DNA of 64,000 nt from the NCBI GenBank assembly GCA_021404565.1, contig JAAWWF010000001.1, positions 1-64,000 on the forward strand, read 5' to 3'. Source of the DNA: Roseivirga sp. (GTDB lineage: Bacteria; Bacteroidota; Bacteroidia; Cytophagales; Cyclobacteriaceae). The notes beneath the pieces were generated by a model that saw only the letters and a program-made list of their open reading frames with translations, was not told the origin of the DNA and made no database searches. Position 1 is the stretch's first letter, and every line of letters starts with the position of its first letter. This document shows, one piece after another, positions 1 through 10,294 of this stretch. A program made the translations under genes and the position numbers.

Positions 1-3000
1 GTATGGGTATCGCCTGTATCATCGTCTGTTGTGGTCAGCATTGCTACTACATCTCCTACTGTATTGTTTTCCAATATGCTGCTGCCGGAGAGCGTGATAT
101 CTGTCGGAAAGAAGTTGGTATTGTACACTTCTCCGGTAAAGGTTCCCGAAAGGGCATTGCCTGCTACATCGGTAATACCAGTGACATCACTCAGGTTCAG
201 TCCGAAACTGCCTTCTCCGGTAATATTATCAACCGTTACGGTAACACTGGTACCGGAGCTGACTGAGACACTGGCGATATTCGCATTCTGTGTACCTGTC
301 AGAGCCAGAGAGAAGTTGCTGGTAGTTAAACCGTGTACTTCTTCGCTAAAGGTGACCGTAAAATCCACACTGCTGGCGGATGTTGGGTTGGCATCTGCCC
401 TACTGATACTTTGTACTGTGGGTATGATTGTATCAATAGTGATCAGGAAGGTGTTGGTATTTGAACTGCCATTTCCTGCTGCATCCGTAGCTGTAATGAA
501 TATGGTGATAGAACTGCTAAAGGGTCTGAATGTAACATCTGCTACCCAGTCTCCATTAGCATCAGCTGTAGTCGTCTGTAATGTAAAGGGCCCTGCACCA
601 ATAATCACTGTAGCAAAAGGTTCTGCTGTACCTGTGTAAACAAGAGTCTGATCGTTGGTAATGATGTCCGTACTGCTGATACCATTATCGTCCGAGATAC
701 CACTCAATACCGGATCAGCCGGAACAACTGTATCAACGGTCAGGGCTAAGGCTGTACTTAAAGCACTGGTGTTGGTGGCGGCATCTGTAGCGGTTGCGGT
801 AACATTGTAGTTGGCATCAGCCAAAGTGGTAGCAGAGTGGTCATAACTCCAATCTCCTGAACCATCGGCTGTGGTAGTACCAATGCTGCTACCATCGATA
901 AAAACTTCCACGGTGCTATTGGCTTCGGCAGTTCCTGTAAAGTTCAGCGTGTTGTCGCTGGTGATCCCATCTGTACTATCAGTCCCGCTATCATCAGAAA
1001 TACCGGTGATCACAGGAGCTGCCGGAGCAGTTACGTCCGCCTGAATGCTGAATTGTGTAGCTGCCGTGTTGTCATTACCAGCTAAATCCTGTGCTGCCAC
1101 GGCTGCCACATCTACAGTAACTGCTCCATCTGCTGATGGCGTGATGGTGGCCGTGTAGACAGCCCCGGAACCAGCGAAGTTACCGGCTGTACCATTGCCC
1201 ACCGTCAGATCAGACAGGTCAAAACCAGTCACATCCTCAGAGAAGGTAACGGTGATATCAAAAGCACTACCAGTTGGGTCATTTGCAGCAGAGGTAATGG
1301 TAACTGTTGGTTCAGTCTCATCATTTTCAATACTAAACTGCGATGCCGCTGTGTTATCATTACCGGCTAAATCCTGAGCCACATTCGCAGCCACATCCAC
1401 GGTAACCGCTCCCTCTGCTGATGGGGTGATGGTAGCTGTATAGACAGCTCCGGAACCCGCGAAGTTACCGGCTGTACCATTCCCCACTGTCAGATCAGAC
1501 AGATCAAAACCGCTTATATCTTCAGAGAAGGTAATGGTGATATCAAACGCACCACTGGCCGGGTCATTGGCTGTACTGGTAATGGCTACCGTTGGCGGAG
1601 TAGCATCAGATACGATGGCAACCCCGGTTCCATCAGTATCCAATACATTACCACCAAAGTCTCTGATCTCATCATTGTTATTGGTGTAGGTGATAGTCAG
1701 CCCGTCCACAGCTCCGCTGATATCAGCTACTGTCAGTATTATCTTATTGTCGAAAGCAGTGCCGTCAATCTGGGCTGATACAGAGTAGTTGGTACCATTA
1801 CCATCCATAACCGTAAAATCTGTAGAATTCGTCTCATTGGTCTGAATGGCCTCCGTGAAGGTTACGGTTACTTCTGTATCGCTGTCAATGGAGGCACTCT
1901 GCATCTCTGGTGCTGTAGCATCCAGATCGATAGTCACCGGCCCGCTGGTTTCTGCTATAAACGTTCCTGAGGCATCACTGATCTCATTGTTGTTATTGAT
2001 ATAAGTCACTGTCAGATCACCCAGGGCTGTGGAAAGATCGGCTACTGTCAGTTCAATTTCAGTATCACCTGTAGTACCGTCAACCTGGGCAGTCACTGCG
2101 ATGTTATTGCCCGCTCCGTCAACCACGGTAAAGTCTGTTGGGTTGCCGCCATTGGTCTGAACAGGGTCACTAAAGATCGCAGTGATCTCTGTATCGCTCA
2201 CCCTTTCAGCACCAATCAGTTCGGGTGGACAAATGTCGGCACGTGCATCTCCGGTAATTCTCCACACATTATCTCCGCCTGTGAGTATATCTCTGGCCTC
2301 CTGTCCTGCATTACAGTACACCAGGCCCTGAGCACCAATGGAAGTACCTCTTCTCACCTCTTGTGCTGCCCAGCCAATCAAGGTAGCAGTATAATTATCA
2401 ATGGACAGGTTGCTATTATCTAGCATAGCCGTCATGGCATTGGCTCCTGTAATGTCCCAGTCACCGAGGTTTTGGTCGAAAGATCCTGCCGCTGAAAACA
2501 TTCTTTCAAAGCGCGTTGAATTGCTCACATCCCAACTGCTAACGTCCTGGTTGAAAGCCCTGGCATTATTGAACATGTCATAAAATTGGGTGACGTTGCC
2601 CACATTCCAGGTACTGACATCTCCGTTGAAGCTTATGGCATCTTTGAACATACCGTTCATATCGGTAACGTTGCTTACGTTCCAGCCACTTAAGTCTGAA
2701 TTGAAGCTCTCAGCCAGGCTAAACATAGTTGACATGTCGATCACGCTGCTTACATCCCAGCCACTGAGATCTCCACTGAAAGCACCATTAGCAGCAAACA
2801 TACTCCTCATGTCTTCTACTGCACTTACGTTCCATCCGCTGATGCCTCCATCAAAATCAGATGCGATAAACATCAATGACATATTAGTTACCTTACTCAC
2901 ATCCCAACCACTGATATCTCCATTGAAAGCACTACTACCGAAGATTTGCTGCATGTCAGTCACATTGCCCACATTCCAATTGCTCAGATCGCCCTTAAAG

Positions 3001-6000
3001 ACCCTCGTCTGATTCAGCATTTGTCTCATATCGGTTACATCCCCTACATTCCAGGTGCCGAGTCCACCTTCCAGGCTGTAGCAGTTGTTAAACATGCGGC
3101 TCATGTCTTTTACCTCACTCACATCCCAACCTGCAAAGTCATAGTTAAGACTCCAGGCACCACTAAACATCTCTGACATATCTACAACCAGGGACAGGTC
3201 CGGAACATCGGTAGCGGTGATCTGCATATTATGCGCTTCCTGGAAGGCCCGCTGAAATGAGCTCCATTTGCCAGTACCCCATTGTTCTATGGTCATCAAT
3301 CTCTGTGGAATATCAGCTCTGGCTGCCAGTGAAATACGTGGAAAATCACCTGTGATAATCACGGTATAGGTACCTGCGTTGGTGTAGGTATGACTTGCAT
3401 CTCCGGTTCGGTTGCTATCCACTCTGCCATCTCCCCAGTCTACCGTATAATTATATACTTCGCCATTGTCGTCATTAGTGAGTATTTCCACTTTTTCTCT
3501 CTCCTCATCGGTGCGCCAGGTAGTTACAAAAGCTGAAGGATCAGAGAAAATACTGATATGTACTCCTGCCTCATCAGTTTCCAGTTCATTGCTGGCAAAG
3601 TCAGAAACTTCCGCATTGTTGTTGATATAGGTGATCGTCAGCCCACCGGTAACAGCACTCAGATCCGCTACGGTCAGTATCAGTTGTTTATCATTAGCCG
3701 TACCATCAGCCTGGGCACTTACAGCATAGGTATTACCGGCACCATCGGTTACCGTAAAATCAGTAGGATTCCCCGCATTGGTTTGTACGGGTTCACTGAA
3801 AGTGACCGTGATCCGGGTATTGTTATCCTTCACAGCACTGACCATAAACGGAGCCAGGCCATCTACGAGTACCAGTCCGGCAGCATCCGTAGCCATGGCC
3901 ACATTATTCAGGTTCGTTACCTCATTATTATTGTTGACGTAGGTTACGGTGAGGTCGCCAATACTCAGGCTCATATCCGATACTGTCAGGATGATTTCCT
4001 TATCATCCGCAAAACCATCATCAATATCCGTTACGGTATAACCATTATTGGCCTCATCTTTCACGGTAAAATCATCAGGATTTGCCTCTGCCACCTGCAC
4101 ATCGTCATCATACCTGATAGTGAGCTGCGTATTGCTGTCACGAGTACCCGAAATCATCACTGGTGGAGTGAAATCAATCACAACGCTGTTGGTATCTACC
4201 AGCTGCGTTTGCGTGGTGGCATCTATCAGCTCGTTGTTGTTATTGGTATAGGTAACGGTCAGATTACCAATGGATCCTGCCAGATTGGCTACTGTAAGCA
4301 CAATGTCAGTACTACCCACTGAGGCTGCCACCTGTGCACTAACGGCATAGGTATTGTTGGCATCATCGGTCACTACAAAATCAGTGGGGTTTCCTTCATT
4401 GGTCAGTACGCCTTCATTAAAGGTCACAGTGATTTGGGTATCACTGTCTTTCACAGCACTGAGCATGATAGGCGAACAATCGAAGGCGAATTCATCACCA
4501 TTAAAAAACCAACCTCTTTGCTTGAGCTTTTCACGGGCGATTTCACCGGCTATACAGTACAACAGGTCTGTTCCCAGGGTCACGTCATTTTTCACATCTT
4601 GCTCGGCCCAGCCTACCAGGGTGGCATCGTAGTTAGCTACTGACACGCTGGTATTGGTCAAAAACTGTGACATCTGTTCTACATTGGTAATATCCCAGGC
4701 AGCCAAAGACTGATTAAAGCTAGTGGCTCCAGAGAAAGTTGAGAACATGTCCGTCACATTCGACACATCCCAGTCACTCAGGTCTTGATTGAAGGCACGA
4801 GCACTTGAAAAAAAATATTGCATTGTAGTGATAGTACTCACATCCCAGTGGCTCAGGTCTGCATTCATGGTATGACAACCGTTGAACATACGGGTCAGGT
4901 CAGTAACCCCTGACAGGTCAGGAGCATCAGTGGCATTGACCTGCATGTTCTGGCAAGAGACAAAGGCTTTGTTAAAAGAGGTCCAGGCTATGTTACCCCA
5001 CTGCTCTACTGACAGTATTTTTCTGTTGTTTGTCCTGAACGTTTCGAAGTAAATACGGGGAAAATCTCCGCTGATACTCACCATGTACTTTCCGGCTGTG
5101 GTATAAGTATGCTCGGCATCTTCGGTCTGGTTGGTGTCTACATTGCCATCACCCCAGTCGATAGTATAGTTATATACTTCTCCATTGATATCCGTGGTAG
5201 GAATGGAAATTGACTCGCCATCGCTGGTCACCTCCCAGGTCATGACAAAGTCAGTGGCATTGCTCCGTATGCTAATGAACACGCCCGTTTCATCAGTAGC
5301 CAAGGGGTTATTGCCATAGTCGGTGACTTCATCATTGTTGTTGATATAGGTGACAGTCACTCCTCCTACGGCCATACTCAGGTTGGCCACGGTAAGAATG
5401 ATGTCTGTGTCCTGAGGGGTACCATCTGCGATACCGGTCACGGCAAAGGTATTACCCCCACCATCGGTTACCATGAAGTCTGAGGGATTAGTACCATTAA
5501 CCTGCACGGGCTCATTGAAAGAAGCGGTGATTTGGGTATCACTGTCTTTCACAGCACTGCTCAAAAGGGGTACGGTCTCATCAAGCACCTGAATACCCGT
5601 GGCATCCGTGGCCATGATACTGCCCAATGTATTACTGATCTCATCATTGTTGTTGGTATAGGTAACGGTGAGGTTGCCAATGGCCATGGTGAGATCGCTA
5701 ACGGTAAGTACAATGCGAATGTCATTAGCCACATCATCTACCTGTGACAAAACCGGATATACATTGCTGGCTTCATCTACCACTGTAAAGTCTCCAGGGT
5801 TGCCTTCATTCGTGAGCACCACATCGCTGAAAAGGATGGTGATTTGACTATTGCTATCGCGCACGCCACTGACCATGACCGGTGGGGTGATGTCAATCAC
5901 TATTCCCCGAATGGTGCTGTCTACCGGCCCATTCACTACTCCTACAATTTCTTCATTATTGTTGGTATAGGATACTGTGATATCGCCTACCGCTGCCGAC

Positions 6001-9000
6001 AGGTCTGCCACAGTGAGCACCACTTTGGCATCTCCGGCCACATCGTCAATCTGTGCGCTTACCACATAGTTATTATTGGCATCATCGATGACGGTGAAAT
6101 CTGTAGGGTTACCTCCTGCAGACATTACATTTTCGCTAAATTCTACAGTGATTTGGGTATCGCTGTCTTTAGTAGCGTTTATCACGATCGGGAAACAGGT
6201 TTCATTGGTCTCATCACCAAAAAATATCCAACCCTTTCCAATCAGCTCGTCCCGGGCGATTTCCCCTGCCGTACAATATTTCAATCCTCCCGCTGAGATA
6301 ATAGGCGAGTTTGTGATGTCCTGATCTGCCCAACCTACCAGGGTAGCATCATAATTGGCTACTGAGAGACCCGCGTTGTTCAACATGGAATTCATGTTGG
6401 TGACACTGGTGATATCCCAGGCTCCCAGGCTCTGATCAAAGGCTGTAGCATCAGAAAACATCGTTGCCAGCGAGGTTACATTAGATATGTCCCAGGCGCT
6501 GAGGTCCTGGTTAAAGACCTCTGCTTTAGTAAACATATTCGCCAGGGTGGTTACATTGCCAGTCTGCCAATTGCCAATGTCCTGATTGAAAGCGGTGGCC
6601 TCGTTAAACATGGCCGACATATCGGTTACTGCAGAAACATTCCACCCACTGATGTCCTGGTTGAAAGCTGTAGCCTTGTTGAAGGTACCGCTCATGTTCG
6701 TCACATTGGACACATCCCAGCTGCCTATGTTCTGATTGAAGCTTAAAGCCGATACAAAAGTCCACCTGAGGCTGGTCACATTGCCGATGTTCCATTGTGA
6801 AATGTCCACATTGAAAACCGAGGCAAATCGGAACATCTGGAACATGTTGGTGAGGCTACTTACATTCCAGGTACTGATATCACTGTTAAAAGAAGTCGCA
6901 CTCGAGAACATGCTCGACATGTCTGTGACATTGGCCACATTCCAATTGCTTATATCTCCATTGAACGCTGCGGCCTGATCAAACATAGATGCCATGTTGG
7001 TAACATTGCTTACATCCCAGCCAGTGAGGTCCTGGTTGAAAGCAGCGGCTCTTTTGAACGTGGAAGTCATATCAGTAACACTGCTTACATCCCAGTGATT
7101 GAGGTCGGCATTGAGTGCTGTACAGCCTTCAAAGGTACTGACCATGCTGGTTACACCGCTTAGATCAGGCGCATCAGTAGCATTGATCTGCATACTTCGG
7201 GCGTTCTTAAACGCGCCTTCAAAGCTGGTCCAGGCCATATTACCCCATTGCTCTACAGATAACAGGAAGCTATTGCCGCCACCCATACGCGGAAAGTCGC
7301 CAGTGATAGTGACGGTGTAAATTCCCTTGGTCGCATAGGTGTGCTGGGCATCGCCAGCCTGATTGGTTTCAGCAGCACTTCCATCACCCCAGTCAATGGT
7401 GTAATTGTAAACCTCACCATTGTCGGTATTAGTCGATATGGTAATTCTGGCGCCATCACGATTAGCCTCCCAGGAAGTGACAAAGGCATTGGGGTCGGTG
7501 ATGATGCTGAGGTGAGTTCCGGTATCATCTGTATCCAATACATTTCCCCCAAAGTCTGTGATCTCATCATTATTGTTGGCATAGGTAATGGTGAGGCCAC
7601 CCGATGCACCACTGAGGTTCGCCACAGTCAGTATGATGCCATTATCGAAGGCAGTACCATCTGCCTGTGCGCTTACATTATAGTTGGCACCTACCCCGTC
7701 TACCACGGTAAAATCTCCAGCGTTACCGCCATTGGTCTGCACGGGCTCGCTGAAGAGCAGGGTAATTTGGGTATCACTGTCTTTGGTAGCCCCAATGACG
7801 AAGGGAGCTGCTTCATCCAGGATTTCAATACCTACTGCATCGGTGATCATAGGAACACCCACCAGATTACTAATTTCGTTGTTGTTGTTAGTGTAGGTAA
7901 CGGTGAGCTTCCCGATCGCCTGGCTAAAATCGGCTACCGTCAGCTCAAGCTCTGTTTCGTCATCTCCTGCCTGCTGAGCACTTACGATATACGTATTATT
8001 CTGCTCATCCTGTACCGTAAAATCTGTGGGGTTACCTTCCTGTGTGATGATGTCTTCATCGAAAGTGATCGTGAGTTGGGTATGGCTATCACCTACCCCA
8101 CTGACCATTACCGGAGGGGTTACGTTAATGATCACCGGGTTGATAGTGGATCGGGCACTGCCAGTGACTGTATCGAAAATTTCATCATTGTTGTTGGTGT
8201 ATGAGACCTCTAAATCACCTGTAGCACCTGACATGTCGGCTACGGTAAGCACAATTTCCATATCGCCCGGAGTACCATCGGCCTGAGCACTAACAGGGTA
8301 ATTGTTGGCCGCCCCATCAACTACGGTAAAGTCGGTAGGGTTGCCGCCATTGGTCTGTACATTTTCTGTAAAGGTGACGGTAATCTGTATGTCACTGTCT
8401 TTAGACGCATTGGCCAATTCCGGAGGACAGCTATCATTGCGCTCATCTCCAATAAAATTCATACCCTTTTCGAGCAGAATGTTTCTGGCCGCCTCTCCCA
8501 GGCTACAGTATTTTAAACCGTCTACACCAACAAATGGCGTGCGTGTATCCTGCTGGGACCAGCCTATGAGCATAGCATCATAGTTATCTACCGAGATGCT
8601 GGTATTGGTAAACATGGCAGAAGCCTGCACCATATTGCTGATGTCCCAGCCTCCCAGGTTTTGATTGAATGCATGAGTACCTTCCTCTACCTGAAACAGG
8701 TTATTAAAGCGGCTGATCTGGCCTACTTCCCATCCGCTGATGTCCTGGTTAAAGGCCATGGAGTTAGTGCCCATGAACATCCGTTCAATGTCGGTTACAC
8801 TACTCACATCCCAACTACCAATATCGCGGTTAAAGGCACTGGCATCGCGAAACATCCATGACATAGTGGTGACATTGCTTACATTCCAGTTGGTGATGTC
8901 ACCATTAAATGATGTGGCACCCCAAAACATAAAGCTCATGTTGGTGATAGTGCTTACATCCCAACCGTTGAGGTCAGCATTGAACGTGGTGGCCCCTGCG

Positions 9001-9467
9001 AACATCATTCGCATACTGGTCACCCCTGAAAGGTCTGGTGCATCTGTGGCGTTCAACTGAAAGTTAACAGCACCATTAAAGGCACTTTCAAAGGAGCTCC
9101 AGGCTATGGTACCCCACTGCTCTACGGATCGTAGTTTTTCAACTGTTCCTCTGTTGGCAGAAAATCGCTTGAAATCACCTGTGATGGTTACCGTGTGGAT
9201 CCCTGGATTTTCGTAGACGTGGGTCGCATTGTTGCTGCGCCCCGTTTCTATGGTCCCATCTCCCCAATCTATGGTATAGTTGTTCGAGAACAAGGCACCG
9301 ACTTCTATAGCTTCTCTGACTTCAGTGGTTTCCCAGGTGGTGATAAAGGCATTTTGTGCCTGACTGCTCAGAGCCATAAAGACAAAAAGCAGCAATAAAA
9401 GTGCTCTTTGAACTCTGACCTTTCGGACCAGATGTGAAACAAAGTTTATACGTAAAATTGATTCCAT
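1..9467 (-). CDS. Giant modular secreted surface protein (PKD + BspA-like DUF285 + Ig-like repeats), C-terminus beyond window
   Basis: The reading frame is open from the ATG at 9467 to the window edge (about 3155 residues, no stop), so the protein is partial. Residues 1-23 form a signal peptide ending SSQAQ. Four successive modules follow, starting near residues 24, 659, 1404 and 1976. Each has a PKD-like domain (YTIDWGDG...HTYxxxGxYTVxITGDF), then about 25-residue BspA/DUF285 repeats of the form WDVSNVTDMSxMFxxAxxFN (roughly 6, 11, 4 and 11 units). Two or three ~100-residue beta-sandwich repeats come next (KDSDTQITVTFSExVQTNxGNPTDFTV...LTVTYxNNNDEI). After residue ~2616 come two near-identical Ig-like repeats, two GISDDxG repeats, another Ig-like domain and the start of a cadherin-like domain (SSILENNTVGDVVA). 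This layout fits an adhesin or cell-surface protein; function is inferred. A sorting domain, if any, lies outside the window. Base composition is like its neighbours. Confidence 0.9.
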   Translation of the reverse strand, partial: MESILRINFVSHLVRKVRVQRALLLLLFVFMALSSQAQNAFITTWETTEVREAIEVGALFSNNYTIDWGDGTIETGRSNNATHVYENPGIHTVTITGDFKRFSANRGTVEKLRSVEQWGTIAWSSFESAFNGAVNFQLNATDAPDLSGVTSMRMMFAGATTFNADLNGWDVSTITNMSFMFWGATSFNGDITNWNVSNVTTMSWMFRDASAFNRDIGSWDVSSVTDIERMFMGTNSMAFNQDISGWEVGQISRFNNLFQVEEGTHAFNQNLGGWDISNMVQASAMFTNTSISVDNYDAMLIGWSQQDTRTPFVGVDGLKYCSLGEAARNILLEKGMNFIGDERNDSCPPELANASKDSDIQITVTFTENVQTNGGNPTDFTVVDGAANNYPVSAQADGTPGDMEIVLTVADMSGATGDLEVSYTNNNDEIFDTVTGSARSTINPVIINVTPPVMVSGVGDSHTQLTITFDEDIITQEGNPTDFTVQDEQNNTYIVSAQQAGDDETELELTVADFSQAIGKLTVTYTNNNNEISNLVGVPMITDAVGIEILDEAAPFVIGATKDSDTQITLLFSEPVQTNGGNAGDFTVVDGVGANYNVSAQADGTAFDNGIILTVANLSGASGGLTITYANNNDEITDFGGNVLDTDDTGTHLSIITDPNAFVTSWEANRDGARITISTNTDNGEVYNYTIDWGDGSAAETNQAGDAQHTYATKGIYTVTITGDFPRMGGGNSFLLSVEQWGNMAWTSFEGAFKNARSMQINATDAPDLSGVTSMVSTFEGCTALNADLNHWDVSSVTDMTSTFKRAAAFNQDLTGWDVSNVTNMASMFDQAAAFNGDISNWNVANVTDMSSMFSSATSFNSDISTWNVSSLTNMFQMFRFASVFNVDISQWNIGNVTSLRWTFVSALSFNQNIGSWDVSNVTNMSGTFNKATAFNQDISGWNVSAVTDMSAMFNEATAFNQDIGNWQTGNVTTLANMFTKAEVFNQDLSAWDISNVTSLATMFSDATAFDQSLGAWDITSVTNMNSMLNNAGLSVANYDATLVGWADQDITNSPIISAGGLKYCTAGEIARDELIGKGWIFFGDETNETCFPIVINATKDSDTQITVEFSENVMSAGGNPTDFTVIDDANNNYVVSAQIDDVAGDAKVVLTVADLSAAVGDITVSYTNNNEEIVGVVNGPVDSTIRGIVIDITPPVMVSGVRDSNSQITILFSDVVLTNEGNPGDFTVVDEASNVYPVLSQVDDVANDIRIVLTVSDLTMAIGNLTVTYTNNNDEISNTLGSIMATDATGIQVLDETVPLLSSAVKDSDTQITASFNEPVQVNGTNPSDFMVTDGGGNTFAVTGIADGTPQDTDIILTVANLSMAVGGVTVTYINNNDEVTDYGNNPLATDETGVFISIRSNATDFVMTWEVTSDGESISIPTTDINGEVYNYTIDWGDGNVDTNQTEDAEHTYTTAGKYMVSISGDFPRIYFETFRTNNRKILSVEQWGNIAWTSFNKAFVSCQNMQVNATDAPDLSGVTDLTRMFNGCHTMNADLSHWDVSTITTMQYFFSSARAFNQDLSDWDVSNVTDMFSTFSGATSFNQSLAAWDITNVEQMSQFLTNTSVSVANYDATLVGWAEQDVKNDVTLGTDLLYCIAGEIAREKLKQRGWFFNGDEFAFDCSPIMLSAVKDSDTQITVTFNEGVLTNEGNPTDFVVTDDANNTYAVSAQVAASVGSTDIVLTVANLAGSIGNLTVTYTNNNNELIDATTQTQLVDTNSVVIDFTPPVMISGTRDSNTQLTIRYDDDVQVAEANPDDFTVKDEANNGYTVTDIDDGFADDKEIILTVSDMSLSIGDLTVTYVNNNNEVTNLNNVAMATDAAGLVLVDGLAPFMVSAVKDNNTRITVTFSEPVQTNAGNPTDFTVTDGAGNTYAVSAQADGTANDKQLILTVADLSAVTGGLTITYINNNAEVSDFASNELETDEAGVHISIFSDPSAFVTTWRTDEEREKVEILTNDDNGEVYNYTVDWGDGRVDSNRTGDASHTYTNAGTYTVIITGDFPRISLAARADIPQRLMTIEQWGTGKWSSFQRAFQEAHNMQITATDVPDLSLVVDMSEMFSGAWSLNYDFAGWDVSEVKDMSRMFNNCYSLEGGLGTWNVGDVTDMRQMLNQTRVFKGDLSNWNVGNVTDMQQIFGSSAFNGDISGWDVSKVTNMSLMFIASDFDGGISGWNVSAVEDMRSMFAANGAFSGDLSGWDVSSVIDMSTMFSLAESFNSDLSGWNVSNVTDMNGMFKDAISFNGDVSTWNVGNVTQFYDMFNNARAFNQDVSSWDVSNSTRFERMFSAAGSFDQNLGDWDITGANAMTAMLDNSNLSIDNYTATLIGWAAQEVRRGTSIGAQGLVYCNAGQEARDILTGGDNVWRITGDARADICPPELIGAERVSDTEITAIFSDPVQTNGGNPTDFTVVDGAGNNIAVTAQVDGTTGDTEIELTVADLSTALGDLTVTYINNNNEISDASGTFIAETSGPVTIDLDATAPEMQSASIDSDTEVTVTFTEAIQTNETNSTDFTVMDGNGTNYSVSAQIDGTAFDNKIILTVADISGAVDGLTITYTNNNDEIRDFGGNVLDTDGTGVAIVSDATPPTVAITSTANDPASGAFDITITFSEDISGFDLSDLTVGNGTAGNFAGSGAVYTATITPSAEGAVTVDVAANVAQDLAGNDNTAASQFSIENDETEPTVTITSAANDPTGSAFDITVTFSEDVTGFDLSDLTVGNGTAGNFAGSGAVYTATITPSADGAVTVDVAAVAAQDLAGNDNTAATQFSIQADVTAPAAPVITGISDDSGTDSTDGITSDNTLNFTGTAEANSTVEVFIDGSSIGTTTADGSGDWSYDHSATTLADANYNVTATATDAATNTSALSTALALTVDTVVPADPVLSGISDDNGISSTDIITNDQTLVYTGTAEPFATVIIGAGPFTLQTTTADANGDWVADVTFRPFSSSITIFITATDAAGNGSSNTNTFLITIDTIIPTVQSISRADANPTSASSVDFTVTFSEEVHGLTTSNFSLALTGTQNANIASVSVSSGTSVTVTVDNITGEGSFGLNLSDVTGITDVAGNALSGTFTGEVYNTNFFPTDITLSGSSILENNTVGDVVAMLTTTDDDTGDTH
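1030..1620 (-). repeat. Tandem ~295-bp DNA repeat inside the giant surface gene
   Basis: Two adjacent units (about 1033-1328 and 1329-1618) encode Ig-like domains beginning ITSxANDP and ending QFSI. They are closely similar at the DNA level as well as in protein: compare the stretches around 1190-1260 and 1485-1555, which differ at only a handful of bases. This suggests a recent internal duplication, whereas the DUF285 and KDSDTQIT repeats elsewhere in the gene are more diverged. Confidence 0.75.
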
Positions 9468-10052
9468 ATACGTGTTTTGAATGATTTGAAAGCAAAATAT
9501 ACCCTACCACACCCGTCAGAAAATTTTTGTTCTGAACGCATGTCTGCTTGTTCTGAAAGTGAGTTGGATGATTACCTGCCCCCCTTTGAAGAAAAAAGTG
9601 GGATGAAGCAGAAAAGATTAATGATCGAGGGATTGGTCAAAACGAGATGACTAACACTGCAAATAAAACAAAGAGAAGGTTAATAAAACCGGAAAATGTT
9701 CTGAACTCTATGTTTTTTGTTACGAAGGCTAATTCTTCTCCAAACTATCGCGGAATTAGAAATGCTTAGTTATGGCAAGGTGTGTCATTTTATGTCAGTT
9801 GTTGTGCCAGGCATGATACAGTTTCAAGGTTTTCTCAGATTCTCACCTTCATACTTACCGCATTCCAGTCATTTTTTATTCAGCCAAAAGTCTCAAATCG
9901 TTCAAAAAACGAGGTTAAAAAGACTCAAAATGACTCAAATACACTTTTTGAGACCTGCAAAACAGAAATAGTTAGGCTTCTGGCCTTTGTCTTGCGTGAT
10001 ATTTGCCATCACTGGATTCGACCAGAATTCAATTGATTACAAACAAGCTTTT
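9468..10052. other. Gene-poor intergenic stretch with repeated GWCTCAAA octamers
   Basis: No convincing gene is seen here; the short frames present lack a plausible start and composition. The stretch separates the giant minus-strand gene from plus-strand genes, so it should hold divergent promoters, but I cannot pick one out with confidence. Three same-orientation octamers (GTCTCAAA at 9890-9897, GACTCAAA at 9922-9929 and 9932-9939) and a reverse copy (TTTTGAG at 9946-9952) form a small cluster that could be a protein-binding site; this is inference only. Confidence 0.35.
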
Positions 10053-10244
10053 ATGAACAACTCAAACAAAAAGAAAAGCCCTGTGAAAGGGCGGTCTCCG
10101 AGATGGGTACCGGCAATCTCTGGTTTACTGATTGTCGGTTACCTCATCTCTGCCACCGAACAGTTCAAGACGTTTTTTCAATGCCTCTTTATGGGAACTT
10201 CTGTGAGAGAAATGGTCACTTCACTCGAAACAGCTTTCAACTGA
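10053..10244 (+). CDS. Possible small membrane protein, 63 aa
   Basis: An ATG at 10053 opens a 63-residue frame with a lysine-rich N-terminus (MNNSNKKKSPVKG) followed by one hydrophobic segment (about residues 21-36, VPAISGLLIVGYLISA) and a polar tail. The charge pattern suits a single-pass membrane protein with its N-terminus inside. It ends 50 bp before the lipoprotein at 10295 and could share a transcript with it. I recognise no family, and no strong ribosome-binding site is visible. It may be a chance frame, hence the low confidence. Confidence 0.35.
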   Translation: MNNSNKKKSPVKGRSPRWVPAISGLLIVGYLISATEQFKTFFQCLFMGTSVREMVTSLETAFN

Positions 10245-10294
10245 GCCCAAAGACAAAAACAACAACAAATACTTTTACAACAAACAAAAACACA

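Noticed and set aside
2250-9060. Evenly spaced repeats of about 75 bp resembling a CRISPR or minisatellite array
   Set aside because: The period equals the 25-residue DUF285 repeat and all units lie in one open frame, so this is protein repetition, not an array with unique spacers.
3-9060. Many plus-strand open frames across the first 9 kb
   Set aside because: They are antisense shadows of the long minus-strand frame, which is free of stops and has recognisable domains and a signal peptide.
9717-10036. Two overlapping plus-strand frames of 84 codons
   Set aside because: Composition is unlike the neighbours, there is no plausible start signal, and the frames overlap each other; chance frames in an AT-rich gap.
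10078-10094. GCCCT/AGGGC hairpin as a terminator
   Set aside because: No T-run follows and the hairpin lies inside the small candidate ORF at 10053-10244.
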